Positions 1 to 3,684 of a stretch of DNA of 5,294 bases are shown here, in pieces. Each line of letters opens with the position of its first letter. Position 1 is the stretch's first letter. This DNA comes from Eggerthellaceae bacterium UBA5906 (GTDB lineage: Bacteria; Actinomycetota; Coriobacteriia; Coriobacteriales; Eggerthellaceae). The stretch covers positions 1-5,294 of the forward strand of contig DJEE01000162.1 in NCBI GenBank assembly GCA_002431805.1. The letters are read 5' to 3'. The position numbers and the translations under genes were made by a program. Below the pieces are notes generated by a model that saw only the letters and a list, made by a program, of their open reading frames with translations, was not told the DNA's origin and did no database searches.

Positions 1-557
1 TCGGGGTGCAGCTTGTTGCCGCCGCCCATGCTGGAGATAAGCGGCATGCCCGTGCGGTCAGCGAACTGCGCGATGGCAAGCTTCGCCGACACCGAGTCGA
101 TGGCGTCGATGACCATATCCACGCGGCCGAGGTAGCGCGAAAGCAGCGGCTCGACGTCGTCGGCGCGCAAGAACATGTCAAGCGCCTCCACCTGGCAATC
201 GGGATTGATGTCGTGCACCATGTCGCGCACCACCTCGTGCTTTTTGCGGCCGAGCGTGCTGTGGTAGGCAATGGCCTGGCGGTTGATGTTTGACGGGCTG
301 ACCACGTCGTGGTCGATGACCACCAAATGCCCCACGCCGCCGCGCGCAAGCGCCTCGACGCAGTTCGAGCCCACGCCGCCGAGACCAATGACCATGACCG
401 TTGCCGCCGCTAAACGATCAAGCCCGGCGCTGGTCATGATGACCTCCAGCTTTTCGGTAGGCGTGCCGCGGCGCGTGCGAACGCGCAGCGACTCGGCAAT
501 CTCCTCGCGCGTTTGCGGCGTGGTAACGCTGTTGCTTTCGTTAGATTGTGCAGACAT
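1..557 (-). CDS. tcdA: tRNA threonylcarbamoyladenosine dehydratase (TcdA/CsdL, ThiF/E1-like), 5' part only
   Basis: This is an E1-like enzyme of the ThiF/MoeB/HesA superfamily, best matched to TcdA. TcdA uses ATP to dehydrate t6A37 of ANN-decoding tRNAs to the cyclic form ct6A, in the cytoplasm. The first 185 residues are present; E. coli TcdA has about 268, so the C-terminal third lies beyond the left edge. Visible motifs are the nucleotide-binding loop GLGGVGS (58-64), the acidic IDHD (81-84), SNINRQ (89-94) with the conserved Asn/Arg, GRKK (103-106), VIDAIDSVSAKL (149-160) and SSMGGGNKL (175-183). IDSVSAKL and the SMGxGNKL segment point to TcdA rather than MoeB or ThiF. The ATG at 557 is preceded by AAAGGG about 5 bases upstream. 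About 50 residues precede the nucleotide-binding strand, roughly 20 more than in E. coli TcdA, and no closer start fits. It is on the same strand as the 459-residue protein but separated by 385 bases, so it probably has its own promoter. Confidence 0.88.
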   Translation of the reverse strand, partial: MSAQSNESNSVTTPQTREEIAESLRVRTRRGTPTEKLEVIMTSAGLDRLAAATVMVIGLGGVGSNCVEALARGGVGHLVVIDHDVVSPSNINRQAIAYHSTLGRKKHEVVRDMVHDINPDCQVEALDMFLRADDVEPLLSRYLGRVDMVIDAIDSVSAKLAIAQFADRTGMPLISSMGGGNKLHP

Positions 558-722
558 GACAGCCCTTTCAACCGTGCGGTTTCGCATCCATTACGTTTTT
601 TGGCTATCGTAGCATCAGCCGGTGGCCGCACCCGGCAGCCGAACGCATCACCACGGAAGAACAGCAGCTTTGGCGAGCGACGCAGCCGAATGTGCACCGA
701 GGCCGAAAGGCACGCACGTGCC

Positions 723-746
723 GCACCAGAACGCTATTTCTGGCAC
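723..746 (-). other. RNA hairpin, better paired on the minus strand
   Basis: On the minus strand GTGCCAGAA (746-738) can pair with TTCTGGTGC (731-723) around the six-base loop ATAGCG. That gives nine base pairs, two of them G-U wobbles. On the plus strand the two wobble positions become mismatches, so the structure favours a minus-strand transcript, the direction of the flanking genes. No T-run follows, so it is not an obvious terminator. Confidence 0.4.
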
Positions 747-765
747 GAATCGCCTCTTTTCGGAA
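737..765 (+). repeat. Left copy of a 29-bp long-range inverted repeat
   Basis: Read on the plus strand, this copy contains the core TGGCACGAATCG followed by a T-rich stretch and CGGAA. The reverse complement of 888-916 has the same core and the same CGGAA end; over 29 aligned positions 25 agree, and over the 25-bp core block 22 agree. The two copies face each other across about 122 bases. This could be a pair of dispersed genomic repeats or the ends of a small non-coding element; no transposase is present. Confidence 0.6.
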
Positions 766-887
766 TGGCGCGCGGCTGTAACGTGTTGGCCACTCTCGTG
801 CGACGTAATCAACGCAGCACTATTTGTAGCGAACGCAGCAACCTGCGAAACACAAGCTAAATTACCGGGAAGCAGCCTGAACTAACT

Positions 888-916
888 TTCCGCAAACAGC
901 CGATTCGTGCCAAAAA
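888..916 (-). repeat. Right copy of the 29-bp long-range inverted repeat
   Basis: This is the partner of 737-765 in opposite orientation. It begins about 27 bases downstream of the stop codon of the membrane protein gene. On the minus strand it starts with TTTTTGGCACGAATCG, so its T-run would be the first U-tract met by a transcript leaving that gene. It could therefore double as part of a 3' end signal. Confidence 0.6.
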
Positions 917-942
917 CCCGTTCGTCATGCGCAGCTGTTGCG

Positions 943-2322
943 CTACGAAGCCGAGGCGGCGTTAGTGCCGGTGCCCGATGCTGAGCCGGTAGACGAAGAG
1001 CCCTGGGTTGACGAGCTGCCCGATGTTGAGGAACCGCCGGCAGAGGTACCGCTTGCAGAGCTTGAACCATTCGAAGAGCCGCTTGTTGAGCTGCCAGTTT
1101 GCGAACCGGAGCCAGACGTCGATGCGCCAGAGCCCGTTGACGAGCCAGACGAAGATGTCGTCGAACCTGCGTTTGCGCCCTCGGAAGTGGAAGCGGCAGC
1201 GTCAGTGGACGAGCCGCTTGAGGTGCCGTTGCTCGCAGAAGCGTTATCAGACGACGCGCTATCATCCTGGTGCACCGGGTTGGCGCTGGTGCTCGCTGTG
1301 CTCTCGTTTTGCTGCGGCGACGTTGCGGACTGCTCGGACGACTGATTTTGTTTGCTGCTCGATGCCGCGGTATCAGCAGACTGCGAGGTGGATGTGCTGG
1401 TGAACAGCGGCTCGGTTTTGGTGCCCACGCCTTCGCCGGCTGTGACCAAGTTAATGATGCCGGCCGAAATTAGCACTGCCACCAGGGACGATACCACCGA
1501 CACTGCAATAACGCCGCGCTGCACGCGCTGCTTGTGCAGATGCTCGGCACGTCCGCGTAGCACGCCCGTCTCGCCGGCGGCGCGTAAATCGCGCACGCTG
1601 CGCGTGGGGGTTTCCGCCGCGACACCCGCCGCCGCGCCGTTAAGCGCAGACATCACGCGCGTCTCGCCGGCACCCTCGGGCGCAGCGGCGGCGTCGGCCG
1701 TGCGCTTGCCCGGCATCACGCGTGTGAGAGCCGGGTCCATCAGCTGCGTTTCGGCTGCCCCGCCCGTTTGCGACATCACCCGCGTAGCTGCGGGACCCAT
1801 CACACGCGTTGCCCCTGCCGCGGTGGTTGCAAACGCGCCGGCGTCTGTTTCTTGCGCGGCCTGCTCCCCGTCGTCAAGCGGGCTGAGCTCGCGCAGCTTG
1901 TCGGCCGACGCCTGCAAAAACTGCTTGTAAATCTGCGACGACAGCGTTGACACCACCGAGCCTACCGCCACACCGATAACCGAACCGGCAATGCCGATCT
2001 TCGACGACAGCAACATTGACGTTACCGCTGCAAGCGCGCCGGCAGCCACCTGCGGCACCGACAAGCCTTCCAGCAGGCCGCCTAGAAACTTGCGCTCACG
2101 TTCCTGCTTGCCCGTTGGTTGCGCGCTCGCCGACGCAGGAGTCCTTGCTGCAGTCGGCGCCGCAGCAAACTGCGGGGCCGCCGCATGCTCTTGCGGCTTA
2201 TACGGTGCCGGGGCTGGCTGCACCGTCGCAGCCGGGCGCAAAGGCACACGCTGCGCCTCGTTGTGCGGAACCTTCGTATCAACATCTGTCACGGGAACAG
2301 TACCTTCTTGCATGTGCGCCAT
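943..2322 (-). CDS. Membrane protein of unknown function with TRVM-type Thr motifs and a Ser-rich tail (459 aa)
   Basis: I do not recognise a named family. Domains in order are: a Pro/Ala-rich N-terminus (1-75); a Gly/Ala-rich hydrophobic stretch (about 88-127, containing VAAGALAAV and GIAGSVIGVAVG) that could be a membrane hairpin and resembles a segment I recall from uncharacterised actinobacterial proteins; an amphipathic stretch (about 128-148); a linker (about 168-255) with six motifs ATRVM, ATRVM, ETQLM, LTRVM, ETRVM and ETGVL; a basic patch (256-270); one clear transmembrane helix (271-293); and a tail (301-459) in which about 59 of 159 residues are Ser, the rest mainly Gly, Thr, Ala. 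The basic patch before the helix suggests N-terminus inside, tail outside. There is no signal peptide or LPXTG motif. The ATG at 2322 follows a perfect AGGAGG at six bases; an in-frame ATG at 2448 lacks such a site and would add 42 unlikely Cys/Arg-rich residues. Function is unknown; a phospho-Thr-regulated envelope protein is an inference. Confidence 0.85.
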   Translation of the reverse strand: MAHMQEGTVPVTDVDTKVPHNEAQRVPLRPAATVQPAPAPYKPQEHAAAPQFAAAPTAARTPASASAQPTGKQERERKFLGGLLEGLSVPQVAAGALAAVTSMLLSSKIGIAGSVIGVAVGSVVSTLSSQIYKQFLQASADKLRELSPLDDGEQAAQETDAGAFATTAAGATRVMGPAATRVMSQTGGAAETQLMDPALTRVMPGKRTADAAAAPEGAGETRVMSALNGAAAGVAAETPTRSVRDLRAAGETGVLRGRAEHLHKQRVQRGVIAVSVVSSLVAVLISAGIINLVTAGEGVGTKTEPLFTSTSTSQSADTAASSSKQNQSSEQSATSPQQNESTASTSANPVHQDDSASSDNASASNGTSSGSSTDAAASTSEGANAGSTTSSSGSSTGSGASTSGSGSQTGSSTSGSSNGSSSASGTSAGGSSTSGSSSTQGSSSTGSASGTGTNAASAS

Positions 2323-2328
2323 GAGCAA

Positions 2329-2334
2329 CCTCCT
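2329..2334 (-). promoter_or_regulatory. Ribosome binding site fixing the start of the 459-aa protein
   Basis: AGGAGG on the minus strand sits six bases before the ATG at 2322. A second in-frame ATG (codon 4, at 2313) is a poorer fit. This site is the reason for rejecting the longer start at 2448. Confidence 0.8.
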
Positions 2335-2383
2335 CATGCTCGCCTTACCACATGGACACGGCTGGCAATTGTCGCGCCCGAAC

Positions 2384-2392
2384 CTTATATCA
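2384..2392 (-). promoter_or_regulatory. Candidate extended -10 promoter element for the 459-aa protein gene
   Basis: On the minus strand TGATATAAG matches the extended -10 pattern TGnTATAAT at all but the last base. No good -35 hexamer lies 16-18 bases upstream, which is tolerated by extended -10 promoters. It lies about 62 bases before the ATG at 2322, giving a leader of roughly 55 bases. Assigned by sequence only. Confidence 0.4.
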
Positions 2393-2545
2393 GGCTGAAG
2401 GGTACGCGCCTGCGAAACGCACCGAAAGCACCTTGGCGAAACTTTCACCGAAGCGATACCGACCCGTCAAACAACAAGCGACAAAACTGCACGAACGAGC
2501 GAGGGCAAACACGAGCCCGCGAAACGGCCCTGCGCTCCGTGCACG

Positions 2546-2562
2546 GTTTTGCAGGCAAATCG
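2546..2562. repeat. TTTTGCAGGCAAA palindromic box, copy 1
   Basis: The sequence GTTTTGCAGGCAAATCG contains the dyad TTTGC-AG-GCAAA (five-base arms, two-base centre). A near-identical copy lies 43 bases to the right. It is about 155 bases upstream of the candidate promoter of the 459-residue protein gene. Confidence 0.5.
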
Positions 2563-2588
2563 TGCTGCAGCGAAAACCGCGACCAGGC

Positions 2589-2606
2589 GTTTTGCAGGCA
2601 AAATCG
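2589..2606. repeat. TTTTGCAGGCAAAA palindromic box, copy 2
   Basis: The sequence GTTTTGCAGGCAAAATCG contains a perfect dyad TTTTGC-AG-GCAAAA (six-base arms, two-base centre). It differs from copy 1 only by one extra A. The 43-base start-to-start distance is close to four helical turns, as expected for a pair of protein binding sites on one DNA face. Only two copies are visible. Confidence 0.5.
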
Positions 2607-2783
2607 CTTCACGCGCCGGAAAACCGTACACAGAAGGACAAACCCGCCCTTACCGAACCAATCCAGCTGCAAAGCCATGCACAGAACGCGGAAGACGGGA
2701 CAAAGCACACAAGCCAGCACCGCCTGCGTAGCACCCGCGCTGTCATCCCGCGAACGAAAACGCAGCCCGGCGTCGCTGCTCCG

Positions 2784-2808
2784 CAAACGCGGACGCAGCC
2801 AGCGTTTG
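2784..2808 (-). terminator. Stem-loop just after the Rrf2 gene, weak terminator candidate
   Basis: CAAACGC (2808-2802 on the minus strand) pairs perfectly with GCGTTTG (2790-2784) around an 11-base spacer, starting about 14 bases after the Rrf2 stop. There is no U-tract directly after it, so it is not a classical intrinsic terminator. It may only stabilise the 3' end. The octamer GGCGTCGC flanks it on both sides (2769-2776, 2808-2815). Confidence 0.3.
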
Positions 2809-2822
2809 GCGTCGCGCGCGCC

Positions 2823-3257
2823 TTACTCCGCAACCGCAATGTGCGGCTGCGGCGCGTCGGCCAAGTCGCCAACGGTGACGCCGTCGACGTAGTTCTCGAC
2901 AACCTCGTCGAGCCCCGCCCAAAAGCGCACGGTGGTGCACACGCTTGCGCGGTGGCACGGCTCGGGGCCGTCAAGCGCCGCGCAGGTCACCGGCACCGTA
3001 GTGCCCTCAACCGCGCGCAGCACGTCGCCAGCCAGAATGTCGTGCGGATCGCGCGCCAAGCGGTACCCGCCGCCTTTGCCACGCACCGCCGTAAGCAGCC
3101 CCGCTGCCACCATGGGTCGGGCAATCTGCTCCAGATATTTCAGGGACAGCTCCTCACGCTCGGCCACCTCGCGCAGCGACACCTTCGCATCGGGGCCAGC
3201 CTGGGCCACGCACACCGCAAGCCGCAACGCATAGCGCCCTTTCGATGAGATAAGCAT
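2823..3257 (-). CDS. Rrf2-family transcriptional regulator, probable Fe-S sensor (IscR/SufR-like)
   Basis: This is a 144-residue Rrf2-family DNA-binding protein of the usual family length (about 130-165). The N-terminus MLISSKGRYALRLAV is typical of the family. The winged helix-turn-helix covers about residues 26-70: VSLREVAEREELSLKYLEQI is the helix-turn-helix, and VRGKGGGYRLAR (58-69) is the wing. The C-terminal half has Cys92, Cys101 and Cys107 followed by RFWAGLDEV. IscR-type members bind a cluster with three such cysteines, though E. coli IscR has C-x5-C-x5-C and this protein has C-x8-C-x5-C. His102 is a possible extra ligand. The ATG at 3257 follows AAAGGGGGA about five bases upstream. 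The gene is divergent from sufC across 427 bases, the classical position for a regulator of that operon. By inference it senses Fe-S supply and controls suf and perhaps itself; a cluster-free role is possible. Confidence 0.9.
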   Translation of the reverse strand: MLISSKGRYALRLAVCVAQAGPDAKVSLREVAEREELSLKYLEQIARPMVAAGLLTAVRGKGGGYRLARDPHDILAGDVLRAVEGTTVPVTCAALDGPEPCHRASVCTTVRFWAGLDEVVENYVDGVTVGDLADAPQPHIAVAE

Positions 3258-3311
3258 CTAATCCCCCTTTGCCAACAACGAACAGCCGCAAACGTCAACC
3301 ATCCGTAACCT

Positions 3312-3318
3312 ATTTATA
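3312..3318 (-). promoter_or_regulatory. Candidate -10 element of the Rrf2 gene
   Basis: TATAAAT on the minus strand is a good -10 hexamer about 55 bases before the Rrf2 start codon. No convincing -35 hexamer lies at 16-18 bases, so this is a weak call based mainly on the A/T-rich island in GC-rich surroundings. Confidence 0.35.
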
Positions 3319-3360
3319 TGCCCGATCGCACACGCCTTGCACGAACGCTTTGCCCACACC

Positions 3361-3380
3361 GCGCGAGCCGGAGCTCGCGC
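3361..3380. repeat. GC-rich perfect hairpin
   Basis: GCGCGAGC (3361-3368) and GCTCGCGC (3373-3380) are perfect reverse complements around the four-base loop CGGA. A stem of eight pairs, seven of them G-C, would be very stable in RNA. No T-run follows on either strand. Confidence 0.6.
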
Positions 3381-3424
3381 CTACGAAGAGGGCGGAATGT
3401 CCACACGCCTCACGCAAGCACCAA

Positions 3425-3515
3425 GTTGGAACACGGGGACGGAGGAAGTGTTCACGTTTGCCCTTAAGAACCGTAAACGCATTCGTGAACAGTCCCTCCG
3501 TCCCCGTGTTCCAAC
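3425..3515. repeat. Long inverted repeat with 32-bp arms (REP-like palindromic element)
   Basis: The left arm 3425-3456 begins GTTGGAACACGGGGACGGAG and ends GTTCACG. The right arm 3484-3515 is its reverse complement at 30 of 32 positions, with the first 21 positions perfect. Mismatches are at the 22nd and 24th positions only. The 27-base centre contains a further CGTTT/AAACG pair. The arm sequence (GGAACACGGGGACGG) resembles a palindromic repeat I recall from many bacterial genomes; whether it is one mobilised by REP-associated tyrosine transposases (Y1/IS200-like) cannot be tested here. No transposase is encoded in the window. It lies in the spacer between two divergent promoters, where such elements are commonly tolerated. 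Confidence 0.8.
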
Positions 3516-3546
3516 CACACCCACGCACTGGGCGCAGCCGCCATAG

Positions 3547-3567
3547 TTTCGCGGTCATTCCGCGAAA
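3547..3567. repeat. Perfect 8-bp-arm palindrome upstream of the suf promoter
   Basis: TTTCGCGG (3547-3554) and CCGCGAAA (3560-3567) are perfect reverse complements around TCATT. It ends 26 bases before the suf -35 hexamer, a position suited to an activator or repressor site. No T-run follows on either strand, so a terminator role is less likely. Confidence 0.55.
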
Positions 3568-3593
3568 TGATTCTTAGCCGCAGGCAATTTCAC

Positions 3594-3621
3594 TTGACAA
3601 ATTCGCGTGTCCGGTTATCTT
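3594..3621 (+). promoter_or_regulatory. suf operon promoter (sigma-70 type)
   Basis: A perfect -35 hexamer TTGACA (3594-3599) is followed after 16 bases by TATCTT (3616-3621), four of six matches to TATAAT. Transcription would start near 3628, leaving a leader of about 57 bases before sufC. The weak -10 beside a consensus -35 is typical of a regulated promoter. Confidence 0.65.
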
Positions 3622-3647
3622 AATCCTATCAAACGTATATGATTAAG
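3619..3647. promoter_or_regulatory. 29-bp dyad overlapping the suf -10 and start site, likely regulator operator
   Basis: CTTAATC (3619-3625) and GATTAAG (3641-3647) are perfect reverse complements. One mismatch further in, TAT (3627-3629) pairs with ATA (3637-3639), so 10 of the 11 outer pairs agree. The size and symmetry suit a dimeric Rrf2-type regulator, and the position over the -10 and start site suits repression. Binding by the divergent Rrf2 protein is inferred. The octamer AAACGTAT also occurs at 3631-3638 and 3651-3658, exactly 20 bases apart. Confidence 0.5.
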
Positions 3648-3670
3648 CATAAACGTATTTCGTTGAAATG

Positions 3671-3678
3671 AAAAGGGG
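3671..3678 (+). promoter_or_regulatory. sufC ribosome binding site
   Basis: AAAAGGGG ends six bases before the sufC ATG at 3685 and supports that start; no other start codon in frame nearby has a comparable site. Confidence 0.7.
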
Positions 3679-3684
3679 AACAAG

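Larger units (their letters stand above)
558..942. other. Intergenic region, no gene recognised
   Basis: This lies between the end of the 459-residue membrane protein gene and the start of tcdA, both read leftward. Short open frames here have no recognisable protein character. It must hold the 3' end of the former transcript and the tcdA promoter. The best -10-like hexamer on the minus strand is TACGAT near 608-613, with no convincing -35, so no promoter is claimed. The region contains a long-range inverted repeat (737-765 with 888-916), a hairpin (723-746), and a direct repeat AACGCAGCA at 811-819 and 832-840. No canonical terminator was found: a GCGCA/TGCGC mini-hairpin (929-943) is followed by TTTTT only after about a dozen bases. 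Confidence 0.6.
2323..2822. other. 500-base intergenic region, no gene recognised
   Basis: This lies between the Rrf2 gene and the 459-residue protein gene, both read leftward. A 113-codon minus-strand frame (2445-2786) has an irregular Cys/Arg/Phe-rich translation, no ribosome binding site that I can see and no recognisable motif, so it is not called. The region holds the candidate promoter at 2384-2392, two TTTTGCAGGCAAA boxes (2546-2562, 2589-2606) and a stem-loop just after the Rrf2 stop (2784-2808). It is long for a gap between co-directional genes, so the two genes are probably transcribed separately. Confidence 0.6.
3258..3684. other. Divergent control region between the Rrf2 gene and sufC
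   Basis: This is 427 non-coding bases between two divergent genes. From left to right it holds the Rrf2 leader and candidate -10 (3312-3318), a GC-rich hairpin (3361-3380), a 32-bp-arm inverted repeat (3425-3515), an 8-bp-arm palindrome (3547-3567), the suf promoter (3594-3621), a 29-bp dyad (3619-3647) and the sufC ribosome binding site. Short open frames here read through the palindromes and look like artefacts of symmetric sequence. Confidence 0.7.

Noticed and set aside
929..943. GCGCA/TGCGC mini-hairpin as the terminator of the membrane protein gene
   Set aside because: The stem is only five pairs, overlaps the stop codon, and the TTTTT run comes about a dozen bases later, so it does not meet the intrinsic terminator pattern.
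938..1345. Plus-strand open frame with a strongly acidic Glu/Pro/Val repeat-like protein
   Set aside because: It is the antisense reading of the Ser-rich tail (Ser/Gly codons read as Glu/Pro/Leu/Val on the other strand), so its order is a by-product of the real gene.
2323..2448. Longer start (ATG at 2448) for the 459-residue protein, giving 501 residues
   Set aside because: The extra 42 residues are Cys/Arg-rich and unlike the rest, they cover the candidate extended -10 promoter, and the ATG at 2322 has a perfect AGGAGG at ideal spacing.
2546..2606. Start of a CRISPR array
   Set aside because: Only two short repeat copies with a 26-base gap, no third unit and no cas genes.
2445..2786. 113-codon minus-strand open frame in the gap before the 459-residue protein gene
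   Set aside because: Irregular composition rich in Cys, Arg and Phe, no ribosome binding site seen, no motif, and it contains the repeated palindromic boxes; most likely chance in GC-rich DNA.
2352..3248. 298-codon plus-strand open frame crossing the spacer and the Rrf2 gene
   Set aside because: It overlaps the Rrf2 gene antisense, has basic low-information composition and no recognisable domain or ribosome binding site.
3310..3558. Short open frames on both strands across the large inverted repeat
   Set aside because: Both strands read similar peptides (WNTGTE) only because the DNA is palindromic; no ribosome binding site or family resemblance.
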